From Ruminococcaceae bacterium YAD3003 (GTDB taxonomy: Bacteria; Bacillota; Clostridia; Saccharofermentanales; Saccharofermentanaceae), in NCBI GenBank assembly GCA_900107185.1, contig FNPA01000006.1:62001-126000 (forward strand): a stretch of 64,000 bases of DNA. The letters are read 5' to 3'. The position numbers were made by a program, and so were the translations under genes. Under the pieces are notes generated by a model. It searched no databases, had not been told where the DNA came from, and saw only the letters and a program-made list of their open reading frames with translations. Position 1 is the stretch's first letter; each line of letters begins with the position of its first letter. Shown in pieces: positions 45,062-54,987 of this stretch.

Positions 45062-48000
45062 TGAGCGGCTTTTGTCACTTACATCTTCATACTGAATACA
45101 GTCTTCTTGATGGCGCGATAAAGATTAAGGATCTCGCTGCAAGACTTAAGGAAATGGGCATGACATCATGCGCCATAACAGATCACGGTGTAATGTACGG
45201 CGCTGTTTCTTTCTATCGTGAGATGAAGGCTAACGGCATTCATCCGGTTATCGGATGCGAAGTTTATGTCGCACCCGGTTCCCGTTTTGATAAGACAATA
45301 GGTCCCGGTAAAGAAGACAGGTATTATAACCATCTCATTCTTTTGGCGAAGGATAACGAAGGACTTACTAATCTCAACAGACTGGTTTCGAGCGGTTTTA
45401 CCGAAGGTTTCTACAGAAGACCGAGAATCGATGAAGAGCTCCTTGAGAAGTGGCATGACGGTTTGATCTGTCTGTCAGGTTGTCTTGCCGGTAAATTATC
45501 TTCTCTCATCCTCTCCGGTGAAACTGATAAGGCTGCACAGACTGCTATCTGGTATGACAATCTGTTCGGCAGAGGTAATTACTATCTTGAGATTCAGGCT
45601 AATACAACTCCTGAACAGGCGAGGGTAAATGCGGCTCTTGTAAAGATATCCAATGAGACAGGTATTCCTCTTGTAGCAACTAACGACTGCCACTATCTGA
45701 TGAAGGAAGATTATGAGGCGCAGGATATACTTCTTTGCATTTCGACTGCTGCCAGGATCGATGACGAGAACAGAATGCGCATGACCAGTAATGACTTCTA
45801 TGTGAAGTCCGAGACTGAAATGAGACGTTTCTTCCCTGAACTGTCAGAGGCTATAGATAACACCGGCAAGATCGCAGACATGTGCCATGCCGAATACGAT
45901 TTTGAAACTATCCATCTTCCTGTTTATGAAGTGCCTGAAGGATACAGTACTCATGCAGATTACTTATCTGACCTGACATATAAAGGTTTGGAGAAAAGAT
46001 TCGAAATAACTCCGCCTACAGGCAGCGTTGATGACTATATGAAACGTGCTGAATATGAATTGTCCGTCATTAACAGCATGGGTTATACGGATTACTATCT
46101 GATAGTCTGGGACTTCATTAATTACGCTAAAACTCACGATGTTACAGTAGGCCCCGGAAGAGGCTCAGGTGCAGGTTCACTTGTTGCATATGCTGTAGGA
46201 ATAACTGATATTGATCCGATAAGATACGGACTCGTTTTCGAGAGATTCCTTAATTCAGAGAGAGTATCAATGCCGGACTTCGACGTCGACTTCAACGACG
46301 AGAGAAGACAGATAGCGATCGATTATGTTACCGAGAAATACGGTAAGAGCAGAGTTGCCCACGTAATTACTTTCGGAACGCTGGCAGCCAGACAGGCAGT
46401 TAAGGACGTTGCGCGTGTATTGAATATGCCTATTGCCCAGAGCAATAAGCTCACAAAGATGATTCCTTTCTCTGTCGGCATGACGCTCAAGCAGGCACTG
46501 GAGATCAGTACTGAATTCAAAGAAGCATACGATACTGATGCTGAAGCACATAAGGTTATTGATATGGCTATGCGTGTTGAGGGTCTGCCACGTAACGCAG
46601 GAACGCACGCAGCTGGTATCATTATCTCAGGAAAAGACATTACTGATATCGCTCCTCTGGCTGTTAACGATGAGACAGTTGCAGTTCAGTTTGCCAAGAC
46701 TGATGTAGAGAGTATCGGACTTCTTAAATTCGACTTTTTGGGACTTAGAACTCTCACTGTTTTACAGGATGTAAAAGAACTCGTAAGACAGAACCATGGA
46801 GTGGATATCGATCTCGACAGGATACCGTTAGATGATCCTGAAGTATTTAAGATGATCGGAAGAGGTGAGACGATAGGTATATTCCAACTTGAGAGCCGCG
46901 GTATGACTTCTTTCATGAAGCAGCTCGAACCTGAGAGTCTGGAGGATATCATTGCAGGTATTTCACTATACAGACCGGGACCTATGGATCAGATTCCGAA
47001 GTATGTTGACTGCAAAAAGAATCCGTCTCACATCACCTATGATCATCCGCTTCTTGAACCCATCCTTAACGTTACTTACGGATGCGCTATTTATCAGGAA
47101 CAGGTAATGCAGATCGTAAGAGACCTTGCAGGTTTTTCCATGGGTCAGTCCGATAACATCAGACGTGCGATGAGCAAGAAGAAAAAGTCGATAATGGAGA
47201 ACTACAGAAATCTCTTCATGTACGGCGGAATTGATGACAAGGGACGCCAGGTCGACGGATGTATTAAGAGGGGAGTGCCTGAGAAAACCGCTGCCAAGAT
47301 ATTTGATGACGTAGCTGGCTTTGCAGGTTACGCGTTTAACAAATCACATGCTGCATGTTATGCGGTTGTAGGTTATTGGACAGCATACTTTAAGTATTAC
47401 TATCCGACTGAATTTATGGCAGCGACACTTAACTCTTTCAGAACGGATTTAGGTAAGGCTTCTTACTACATTTCATGTTGTCCTGCTATGGGTATAGAGG
47501 TATTGCCGCCTGACATAAACAAGAGCCGTGAGCGTTTTACAACTGAGGGTGACCGTAAGATAAGAATAGGCTTATCGGTAATAAAGAACGTAGGCGAAGG
47601 TGCAGTCCTTGATATCTTAAGTGACAGAAAGAAAAACGGTGATTACAGATCGTTCGAAGACTTCGTTATTAGGGCTGCAAAGATCGGCGTTAAAAAGCCC
47701 GTTGCAGAATCTCTGATACTTGCTTCATGCATGGATTCATTCGGACTTACAAGAGCTCAGATGACTGCATGCGTGCAGACTGAATTGGAGAAGCTCGCAC
47801 ATGAGGAGAGCCGTAATATAGAAGGACAGTTATCACTCTTCGATTTCGGCGATCATTCAGATTCGGGCGCATCGATCTATATTCCTGATATACCTGAATA
47901 TCCTGAGGCGCAAAAGCTCGGTTATGAGAAGGAAATGGTCGGTATTTATCTGTCAGGTAATCCTCTGGCTTCATATACAAAACTGATGTCTGAGATTGCT

Positions 48001-48717
48001 ACTTTCGATATGTCGGAAGCAATGGATATTCTGTCTCTGTCAGGAAGCGATGCATTAGACGATAACAAGCAGATTGCAATCTGCGGAATGGTAACGGATA
48101 AGAAGACCGGATATACCAAGAAAAAGACCATGATGAGCACTGTCAGCTGCGAGGATCTGAGTGGCGCATTTGAAGTGCTTCTATTTGGCAAGAAGTTCGA
48201 TGAATATAACAGGATGGTAGAAAAGAACAAGCCGTATCTTTTCATCGGAAGAAGACAGATGAGAGAAGGCGGGGAGTTATCACTCTTTGTCGACAGCTGT
48301 TATGAGTTATCTGATGACCCTGCACTGTTAAGCCGCATCCGTAATGACAGATCTTATCAGACGGCATTAAGGGAGAGAGACGGTATGCAGAATGTCAGGC
48401 CATCCGTAACTTCAGCTGCTCCTGTGGAACCGGCAGCACCTGCAGCACAACCGGTGCAGGCGCCGGCAGCTCCGGTTAAGCAGGAGAATGCAGAGTCTTT
48501 GATAAGGATCCATTATTCAGGCAAACCTGATTCGAAAGGATTTAACAGGCTTCTTAATTTTCTTGCATATTTCCACGGAAATATGCCGGTCGAAGTGCTC
48601 TTTGAATCTGATAAGAGCATCATAAGGCTTGATGACATCTGCAGGATCCAGCCTGATGAAGGCGTAATTAGGAAACTTGCCGAACTGGTAGGCGAAGACA
48701 ATATAGAGATGCTGTAA
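45061..48717 (+). CDS. dnaE: DNA polymerase III alpha subunit, DnaE type
   Basis: 1218 residues. N-terminal PHP domain (HLHLHTEYSLLDGA, residues 4-17), polymerase core with catalytic aspartates in PDFDVDF (Asp406-Asp410), GRGSGAGSLVAY, a helix-hairpin-helix region, a probable clamp-binding motif QLSLFDF near 923, an OB-fold domain (about 1000-1100) and an Ala/Pro-rich linker before the C-terminal domain. In Firmicutes that also use PolC, DnaE extends primers or copies damaged DNA. Its one-base overlap with LexA-controlled uvrB makes SOS induction likely here. Confidence 0.97.
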   Translation: MSGFCHLHLHTEYSLLDGAIKIKDLAARLKEMGMTSCAITDHGVMYGAVSFYREMKANGIHPVIGCEVYVAPGSRFDKTIGPGKEDRYYNHLILLAKDNEGLTNLNRLVSSGFTEGFYRRPRIDEELLEKWHDGLICLSGCLAGKLSSLILSGETDKAAQTAIWYDNLFGRGNYYLEIQANTTPEQARVNAALVKISNETGIPLVATNDCHYLMKEDYEAQDILLCISTAARIDDENRMRMTSNDFYVKSETEMRRFFPELSEAIDNTGKIADMCHAEYDFETIHLPVYEVPEGYSTHADYLSDLTYKGLEKRFEITPPTGSVDDYMKRAEYELSVINSMGYTDYYLIVWDFINYAKTHDVTVGPGRGSGAGSLVAYAVGITDIDPIRYGLVFERFLNSERVSMPDFDVDFNDERRQIAIDYVTEKYGKSRVAHVITFGTLAARQAVKDVARVLNMPIAQSNKLTKMIPFSVGMTLKQALEISTEFKEAYDTDAEAHKVIDMAMRVEGLPRNAGTHAAGIIISGKDITDIAPLAVNDETVAVQFAKTDVESIGLLKFDFLGLRTLTVLQDVKELVRQNHGVDIDLDRIPLDDPEVFKMIGRGETIGIFQLESRGMTSFMKQLEPESLEDIIAGISLYRPGPMDQIPKYVDCKKNPSHITYDHPLLEPILNVTYGCAIYQEQVMQIVRDLAGFSMGQSDNIRRAMSKKKKSIMENYRNLFMYGGIDDKGRQVDGCIKRGVPEKTAAKIFDDVAGFAGYAFNKSHAACYAVVGYWTAYFKYYYPTEFMAATLNSFRTDLGKASYYISCCPAMGIEVLPPDINKSRERFTTEGDRKIRIGLSVIKNVGEGAVLDILSDRKKNGDYRSFEDFVIRAAKIGVKKPVAESLILASCMDSFGLTRAQMTACVQTELEKLAHEESRNIEGQLSLFDFGDHSDSGASIYIPDIPEYPEAQKLGYEKEMVGIYLSGNPLASYTKLMSEIATFDMSEAMDILSLSGSDALDDNKQIAICGMVTDKKTGYTKKKTMMSTVSCEDLSGAFEVLLFGKKFDEYNRMVEKNKPYLFIGRRQMREGGELSLFVDSCYELSDDPALLSRIRNDRSYQTALRERDGMQNVRPSVTSAAPVEPAAPAAQPVQAPAAPVKQENAESLIRIHYSGKPDSKGFNRLLNFLAYFHGNMPVEVLFESDKSIIRLDDICRIQPDEGVIRKLAELVGEDNIEML

Positions 48718-48730
48718 AGGAGGATTTACC

Positions 48731-49480
48731 ATGAATGAAAAAGATGTAGCTGAACTGAACCGTATCGTAAAGGAATGCAACCACATTGTCTTTTTCGGAG
48801 GTGCCGGCGTATCGACTGAGAGCGGCATCCCTGATTTCAGAAGTAAGGACGGCCTTTATAACCAGCATGATGTAAAGTTCGACAGGTATAGCCCGGAGTA
48901 TCTCTTGAGTATCGACTGTCTTGTCGATCACCCTGATGTGTTCTATGAGTTCTACAGACAGAAACTCAATACTGCAGGTATTGAACCTAACAGGGCTCAC
49001 TATAAGCTCGCTGAGATGGAGAAGGCAGGAAAACTCGACGGCATTATCACGCAGAATATCGATGGCCTTCACCAGAGGGCAGGAAGTAAGAATGTCCAGG
49101 AAGTCCACGGAACGACATTCAGAAATTACTGCATGAAGTGCCATGAGAAGTATCCATACGATTTTATCTTCAAATCCGAAGGCCCTATTCCGAAATGTCC
49201 TAAGTGCGGAGGCATGGTAAGACCTGATGTAACTTTATATGGCGAAGGCCTGCCGCAAACGGCATGGATCGAATCCAAGAGACTGGTGTTCAGAGCTGAT
49301 TGCCTCATAATCGGAGGAACATCTCTGGCTGTTCAGCCTGCGGCTTCACTGGCATATGATTTCAGCGGTAAGTATCTGGTCATTATCAATCGTGACAAGA
49401 CATTTGCCGACAGGAATGCCCATCTTGTTTTCCACGATAATATTACTGAGGTTTTGGATTCCATTATTCTTGAAGATTGA
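48731..49480 (+). CDS. cobB: NAD-dependent protein deacylase (sirtuin)
   Basis: 249 residues. FGGAGVSTESGIPDFRS (about 23-39) binds NAD, TQNIDGLHQRAG (about 103-114) follows, and the catalytic histidine is His126 in EVHGTT. Two cysteine pairs (CMKC and CPKC) form the zinc site. The enzyme removes acetyl or longer acyl groups from lysines. It starts 13 bases after dnaE with AAAGGAGG, probably on the same transcript. Confidence 0.95.
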   Translation: MNEKDVAELNRIVKECNHIVFFGGAGVSTESGIPDFRSKDGLYNQHDVKFDRYSPEYLLSIDCLVDHPDVFYEFYRQKLNTAGIEPNRAHYKLAEMEKAGKLDGIITQNIDGLHQRAGSKNVQEVHGTTFRNYCMKCHEKYPYDFIFKSEGPIPKCPKCGGMVRPDVTLYGEGLPQTAWIESKRLVFRADCLIIGGTSLAVQPAASLAYDFSGKYLVIINRDKTFADRNAHLVFHDNITEVLDSIILED

Positions 49481-49548
49481 TATAATAGCCAAGGCTGAAA
49501 TGTCAAGAATTTCAGACCTAATAACAATATTCAGAGGGGAATTTTCCT

Positions 49549-50619
49549 ATGCCAATTGATTCAAAGTTCTATCTCCACCCGTCAGACCGCGCTGCGCTGA
49601 AGGCTTTAAAAGCCATTCCCGGTTTCCATCAGCTTATGAAGTTCTTTATGAGCATCTGGAACGAGAAAGTCTTCAGAATCGAGAACATGTCAAGCAATCT
49701 GAGAGTCAATGACAACCAGATGAAGAAGTATTACGATATGCTTCCGCCCATTTGTGAGAAGCTCGGAATTGACGTTCCTGATCTTTTCATAAAATTGGAC
49801 GTTCAGCCTAATGCATATACATATGGTGATACAAAACCGTTTATCGTTTTGACCAGCGGCCTTTTGGAGAGATTCCCTGATGATCTTGTTGCAACAGTAA
49901 TTGCTCATGAGTGCGGACACATTGCATGCCATCACACTCTCTATTCAACAATGGGAAGAATCCTTTTGAACGGTGCGGTAACTGCTACAAGCGGTCTTGG
50001 TGCTGCCAGCCTTATTTCCGAGTCTCTCTCTATCGCTTTCTTCTACTGGATGCGCTGCAGCGAGTTCTCTGCTGACCGTGCTGCAATCGTTTGCGACGGC
50101 AGTGCTACGGATATCACAAGAATGTGCATGCATTTCTCCGGTTATGATCCCAGATTTGATGAAGAGGCTAACCTTGAGGAGTTCATGGCTCAGGCACAGG
50201 ATTATTCATCAATGATGACAGATTCCAAAGTTAATAAACTCATGGAATTCTATATGTACAAATCAATCGATCATCCGCTCAATGCAGTAAGAGCTTTCGA
50301 AGCTAAAAAGTGGGCAGATGGTGAGGATGCAAAGAGAGTATTCGATTATCTTGAGAACGGTTCAGCTGAGATCCTGGATACATTCCTTCTTCCTGTTCCT
50401 GATTCTGCTAAAAAACTCTGCGGTCAGGACCGTGATGATGTTAAGACACAGTTTGTTGAAGCAGGATTCGAGAACATTAAAGAAGTTGAGGAGTATTCAA
50501 AGGAGAAACTCAAGAGAAGAAATTCCGTTCTTGCCGTCAGCATAAACGGTAACAGCGCATTTACAGAGACTGATTGGTTCCCTGCAAATTCCCAGATCAA
50601 TATCCATTACAAGATGTAA
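49549..50619 (+). CDS. M48-family zinc metallopeptidase
   Basis: 356 residues. The zinc motif HECGH lies at residues 120-124 (His120, Glu121, His124) and the third ligand in SEFSADRAA near 180, as in M48 (HtpX/Ste24-like) peptidases. There is no signal peptide. The stretch between the zinc motif and the third ligand (about 135-165) is hydrophobic and may insert in the membrane. A TATAAT at 49481-49486 and a 7-bp inverted repeat CTGAAAT/ATTTCAG at 49495-49515 lie upstream. Ends in a strong terminator. Confidence 0.88.
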   Translation: MPIDSKFYLHPSDRAALKALKAIPGFHQLMKFFMSIWNEKVFRIENMSSNLRVNDNQMKKYYDMLPPICEKLGIDVPDLFIKLDVQPNAYTYGDTKPFIVLTSGLLERFPDDLVATVIAHECGHIACHHTLYSTMGRILLNGAVTATSGLGAASLISESLSIAFFYWMRCSEFSADRAAIVCDGSATDITRMCMHFSGYDPRFDEEANLEEFMAQAQDYSSMMTDSKVNKLMEFYMYKSIDHPLNAVRAFEAKKWADGEDAKRVFDYLENGSAEILDTFLLPVPDSAKKLCGQDRDDVKTQFVEAGFENIKEVEEYSKEKLKRRNSVLAVSINGNSAFTETDWFPANSQINIHYKM

Positions 50620-50652
50620 CAGACATTATCTGAAATTTAAAAGTATTCTTGA

Positions 50653-50686
50653 GATTGCCGGCATTTCTTGCCGGCAATCCTTTTTT
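50653..50686 (+). terminator. Terminator after the M48 gene
   Basis: An 11-bp stem GATTGCCGGCA with TGCCGGCAATC, 5-base loop, then CTTTTTT. Confidence 0.92.
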
Positions 50687-50745
50687 ACGGTTATAACCAG
50701 TATTAGTGTATACTGTCTCTTACAGGGATAGATTGGAGACAACAC

Positions 50746-51282
50746 ATGAATACACGTAAATGCGTAAGCAGCATTATCAGTATCACACTTATTTTTGCCG
50801 TTATTTTCAGTTTTACGGGCTGCAGCAAGTTTATTGAGGATTTGAACTCCGAGCGTTATGGCGCCAAGAGACTCGCCAAAAAGGAAGCTGAAGAGATATT
50901 CAAGATGATACAGGAAGAAGACATAGAGGGTTTATCTGCACTGTTTGCTGAGGATGCCAGACAATACCATAACATTGAAATGGAGTGGGAATTGTTTTTC
51001 GAGCGTATGGACGGACATGTGGTCTCTTATTCGGGTATCTCTTTTCCTGGCGAGGGAATGGGCGTTGATAAGGATGGGAATATCTACGATTCGCATCTGT
51101 CGGTCAATTTCAAAAACGTAAAGACGGATACCGGTGTGGTCTATAAGGAATTCGGATATTATCAGACCAGAATCGATACAAGGAATCCCGAGCTCGAGGG
51201 TATAAATGTATTTGTCGCACAGGTTAAGGGGTCAGATACATATATTGATGTCGGCGGGTTTTCATCTGAATACGATTATTGA
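50746..51282 (+). CDS. Small lipoprotein, DUF5104-like
   Basis: 178 residues. The signal peptide ends in FTGC (Cys26), so it is lipid-anchored outside. The remainder is a compact domain with a helical start (KKEAEEIFKMIQEEDIEGLSALFAEDAR) reminiscent of NTF2-like/DUF5104 lipoproteins, followed by strands. A TATACT at 50709-50714 lies 32 bases upstream. Function unknown. Confidence 0.75.
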   Translation: MNTRKCVSSIISITLIFAVIFSFTGCSKFIEDLNSERYGAKRLAKKEAEEIFKMIQEEDIEGLSALFAEDARQYHNIEMEWELFFERMDGHVVSYSGISFPGEGMGVDKDGNIYDSHLSVNFKNVKTDTGVVYKEFGYYQTRIDTRNPELEGINVFVAQVKGSDTYIDVGGFSSEYDY

Positions 51283-51392
51283 GAATTAATTGAGCACGTA
51301 AATTTTGCACTCTTATATATTATTTTAATACGGTCAGTCTTCAATTAGTGTATAATTCGGGAAGATATATTTTGTGTTTCGGAGGCATTTTT

Positions 51393-52448
51393 ATGGGCAG
51401 ACTTCTTTATGATGAGAGCAATCTCCCTGAGATCAGCAGCCTTAAGGCTTTGGATTATGACACGGTAGATAAGTCTACTGTTGAACCTATAAAGCGTGTT
51501 GGAGTTCTTACGAGCGGCGGTGATGCGCCCGGAATGAATGCTGCAATCAGATCTGTTGTAAGAGCAGGTATCAATGCGGGATTTGAGATGTATGGCGTAA
51601 CCCGTGGTTTTCACGGACTCTGGAAGGGCGAGATCAAGCAGCTCGACGGCAGAAGCGTTTCAGAGACACTGCAGCGTGGCGGTACATTCCTTATGACAGC
51701 CAGATCACAGACATTCATGACTGATCAGGGTGTTCTTAAGGGTGCCAGAATGATGGAAGCATATGAGCTCGATGCTCTTATCGTAATCGGCGGTGACGGT
51801 TCTTATAAGGGTGCCAGAGCGCTCGCTAGAATCGGAATGCCTGTTATCGGTTTGCCGGGTACTATTGATAACGATATCTCTTCAACTGAGTATACGATCG
51901 GATATGATACGGCAATGAATACTGCTATGCAGTGCATCGATAAGCTCAGAGATACAGCTTCTTCCCACGAACGTTGCTCCGTTATCGAAGTAATGGGAAG
52001 AAATGCAGGATGGATCGCACTTAACGTTGGTATTGCTACAGGTGCCGAGAGCATCCTTATTCCTGAAGTTCCTTATGACTTCAACAGAGATGTTTTGAGA
52101 GTAATCCTTGACGGACGTAATACAGGTAAGAAGCACTACATCGTTATCGTTGCTGAGGGTGTCTGCAAAGCTGAAGAGATCGCTAAGCAGATCGAAGAGG
52201 CAACAGGTATCGAGGCACGTCCTACAATTTTGGGTCACCTCCAGAGAGGCGGCTCTCCGACATTAAGAGACAGAACGATCGCAAGCCTTATGGGTATCAG
52301 AGCTATCGACTGCCTCATTGAGAAGAGATTTAACAGACTCGTTTGCATGAAGAACGGAGAGATAACAGACGTTGATATCGAGAAGGGTCTCGAAATGACA
52401 AAGACAATCACTCCGGACATTATTGAAAAGGCAAAGAGGCTTGGTTGA
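51393..52448 (+). CDS. pfkA: ATP-dependent 6-phosphofructokinase
   Basis: 351 residues from ATG 51393, preceded by CGGAGG; an in-frame upstream ATG at 51348 overlaps the likely -10 box TATAAT (51351-51356) and is rejected. VGVLTSGGDAPGMNAAIR, IGGDGSYKGA, PGTIDNDI and LGHLQRGGSP are the PFK signatures, with the GGDGS form typical of ATP-using enzymes. An N-terminal tail of about 35 residues precedes the usual start of PfkA. It phosphorylates fructose-6-phosphate in glycolysis. mutS2 follows after 30 bases. Confidence 0.95.
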   Translation: MGRLLYDESNLPEISSLKALDYDTVDKSTVEPIKRVGVLTSGGDAPGMNAAIRSVVRAGINAGFEMYGVTRGFHGLWKGEIKQLDGRSVSETLQRGGTFLMTARSQTFMTDQGVLKGARMMEAYELDALIVIGGDGSYKGARALARIGMPVIGLPGTIDNDISSTEYTIGYDTAMNTAMQCIDKLRDTASSHERCSVIEVMGRNAGWIALNVGIATGAESILIPEVPYDFNRDVLRVILDGRNTGKKHYIVIVAEGVCKAEEIAKQIEEATGIEARPTILGHLQRGGSPTLRDRTIASLMGIRAIDCLIEKRFNRLVCMKNGEITDVDIEKGLEMTKTITPDIIEKAKRLG

Positions 52449-52478
52449 TAACCTGTCTTTTAGGGGATAGAGAACAGT

Positions 52479-54974
52479 ATGTATGAGTTTTTAAGCTTTG
52501 AAGAGAGCCTCGAGCGGAAGAAAATCCGCGGGCGCGTCTTGAATACGCTTGAATTTACCAAGATAAGGGACAGTGTTACTGCCAAAGCAAGAACGTCTTA
52601 CGGACGTGAACTTTGCGCAGACATGGTTCCCTGTTGTGACATCGAATACGTAACTGCTGAACTCTCATATACTAAGCAGGCGATGGATCATATCATTAGA
52701 TTCGGTATGCTCCCTCTGGGTGGCATGCGTGATCTGAGACAGCCCCTTACTTACGCTAAGGCAGGCGGAACCCTGACATGCGGACAGCTCCTGGAAGTTG
52801 CATCTTTTTTACGTACTTCCGTAGAGTTGAAGAAATCAATTGATAAGGCCAGATCTGCAGGTTCTCCAGTAGTTGATGATGTTGAACCTGATATCTGTTC
52901 CTATGTTGACGGTCTTGAGACTTGTGATGAACTGCTCGGAAAGATCGAGAGTTCTATATTAGGACAGGATGAAGTATCCGACAAAGCGAGCAGGGACTTA
53001 GCCTCCATCAGAAGAGAGCGCAAAAACATTGCCGGCGGAATCAGATCCCTGTTAGACCGTGTAATCCAGAACCACGCTGACATGCTCCAGGAGAGTATCG
53101 TAACGCTCAGAGAGGGAAGATACTGTATTCCGGTTAAGGCTGATTTCAACGGAAGAATTGAAGGTATCGTTCACGGAGCTTCGTCTTCGGGACAGACACT
53201 CTTCATTGAGCCTATGAGCGTTGTTGAGGCGAACAACAAGATTGCCGAATTGAATTTCGCCGAGCAGGCTGAGATCCAGAGGATCTTAAAGAAGTTTTCT
53301 GACGAGGTCGTATCTATTGGCTCTGTCATCGAAAACAACATGGCGATAGCATCGCGCCTGGATTATGTTTTCGCGAAGGGCGAATATGGTGTAGAGACAA
53401 ATTCTTTCTGTCCCGCTCTTAATACAGAAGGCAGGGTAGAACTTAAGGGCGCAAGACACCCCTTGATTCCCAAGGAGACTGTCGTTCCTGTTGATATCAG
53501 CGTTGGTGACACCTATGATGCCCTGATCGTTACAGGTCCTAATACGGGCGGTAAGACAGTATCTCTTAAGACATGCGGCCTACTGGTCCTCATGACCATG
53601 GCAGGACTTCCGATTCCGACTAACAGCGGATCTGAAGTATGTGTTTTCGACAGAGTGCTGGCAGATATCGGTGACGAGCAGAGTATCGAAGAGAGCCTGT
53701 CTACGTTCTCATCACACATGTCCAATATCGTGTTTATCCTGAAGAACATCAGAGGAAAATCTCTGGTGCTCCTTGATGAGCTCGGTTCGGGTACTGATCC
53801 TGCTGAGGGTGCGGCACTCGCGATATCGATAATTGAAGAGTTGAGAAAAAAGAATTGTATCGTAATGTCCACGACTCACTATAGAGAGCTCAAGGGATAT
53901 GCTGAGACCACAGAAGGCGTAATGAATGCTTCCTGTGAGTTCGATACAGAGACACTGGCCCCAACTTATAAGCTGATTACAGGAAGACCAGGTTCTTCCA
54001 ACGCATTTGTCATCTCAAGCAAATTGGGATTGGCAAAGCATATTCTGGATAACGCAAAGTCCAGAATGTCTACTGATGAATTGCAGTATGAAGAATTGCT
54101 CGCGAGAGCTGAGAGCGAAGCGAAAAGGGCACAGCAGCTGGCTGATGAAAATGACAGGCTCAACGTAGAACTCAGAGCTGAGAAGACGCGCCTCGAAGAA
54201 GAGAATGCAAGGCTCAAGGCGTCTAAGACAAAGATATTAAATGACATGAGAGCCGAGCAGAAGAGACTTCTCAAAGAGCAGGAAGAAGAACTGAGCCAGG
54301 AACTCCGTGACTTAAGAAAAAGATCCAGAGATATGGATAACCGTAAGCGTGAGCAGGAACTCGATAAGATCAGAAGGAAGCTCAGAGCGGGAATCGAAGA
54401 TCTCACTGAAGAAGCTGACGAGGCAGTTGATTCTGTTGCGTTGAGCGGTGAACCTGTAAAGGAAGTAATCAAGGGCGAGTGCTACTATGTGCCGTCACTG
54501 GGACAGACAGGTATTGCAGAATCTGACCTCTCGAAGAGCGGCAGTGTTAACATCCTTTGCGGCAGCATGAAGATCGCAGTTAAAAAGAGCCAGCTCATGA
54601 TCCCTACCAAAGCGCAGCGTGATGAATTCATGAGAACCAAAACCGGCAAGGCAGCATCTAAGGGCAAGGGTATTTCCGCTAAGGGCAACGCTGCTGATAT
54701 TTCAAAAGCAAAGTTCAATGCAGCTTCTTCTACGAAGGCTGAACTCATGCTTATCGGAATGACGACTGCAGAAGCAGAATCTGTACTCTACAAGTATCTG
54801 GAGGACTGCTCTCTGGCAGGTATCAAAGAAGCAAGGATCGTTCACGGCAAGGGTACCGGAGCATTGAGATCCTGCGTGCAGGATATTCTCATAAAAGATG
54901 ACAGAGTCGAATCTTACCGTGCAGGAGCCCAAGGTGAGGGCGATGCCGGTGTTACCGTAATCAAATTGAGGTAA
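52479..54974 (+). CDS. mutS2: MutS2 ATPase/endonuclease with Smr domain
   Basis: 831 residues, slightly above the usual 780. Core and clamp regions (1-330), P-loop VTGPNTGGKT (about 351-360), the STFSSHMSN region and LVLLDELGSGTDPAEGAAL (Walker B), a long coiled coil (about 540-660), and a C-terminal Smr nuclease domain with HGKGTGALR (about 790-798). In Firmicutes MutS2 acts on collided ribosomes or suppresses recombination rather than mismatch repair. The CPBP gene follows after 13 bases. Confidence 0.96.
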   Translation: MYEFLSFEESLERKKIRGRVLNTLEFTKIRDSVTAKARTSYGRELCADMVPCCDIEYVTAELSYTKQAMDHIIRFGMLPLGGMRDLRQPLTYAKAGGTLTCGQLLEVASFLRTSVELKKSIDKARSAGSPVVDDVEPDICSYVDGLETCDELLGKIESSILGQDEVSDKASRDLASIRRERKNIAGGIRSLLDRVIQNHADMLQESIVTLREGRYCIPVKADFNGRIEGIVHGASSSGQTLFIEPMSVVEANNKIAELNFAEQAEIQRILKKFSDEVVSIGSVIENNMAIASRLDYVFAKGEYGVETNSFCPALNTEGRVELKGARHPLIPKETVVPVDISVGDTYDALIVTGPNTGGKTVSLKTCGLLVLMTMAGLPIPTNSGSEVCVFDRVLADIGDEQSIEESLSTFSSHMSNIVFILKNIRGKSLVLLDELGSGTDPAEGAALAISIIEELRKKNCIVMSTTHYRELKGYAETTEGVMNASCEFDTETLAPTYKLITGRPGSSNAFVISSKLGLAKHILDNAKSRMSTDELQYEELLARAESEAKRAQQLADENDRLNVELRAEKTRLEEENARLKASKTKILNDMRAEQKRLLKEQEEELSQELRDLRKRSRDMDNRKREQELDKIRRKLRAGIEDLTEEADEAVDSVALSGEPVKEVIKGECYYVPSLGQTGIAESDLSKSGSVNILCGSMKIAVKKSQLMIPTKAQRDEFMRTKTGKAASKGKGISAKGNAADISKAKFNAASSTKAELMLIGMTTAEAESVLYKYLEDCSLAGIKEARIVHGKGTGALRSCVQDILIKDDRVESYRAGAQGEGDAGVTVIKLR

Positions 54975-54987
54975 AGGGGAAAAGGAC

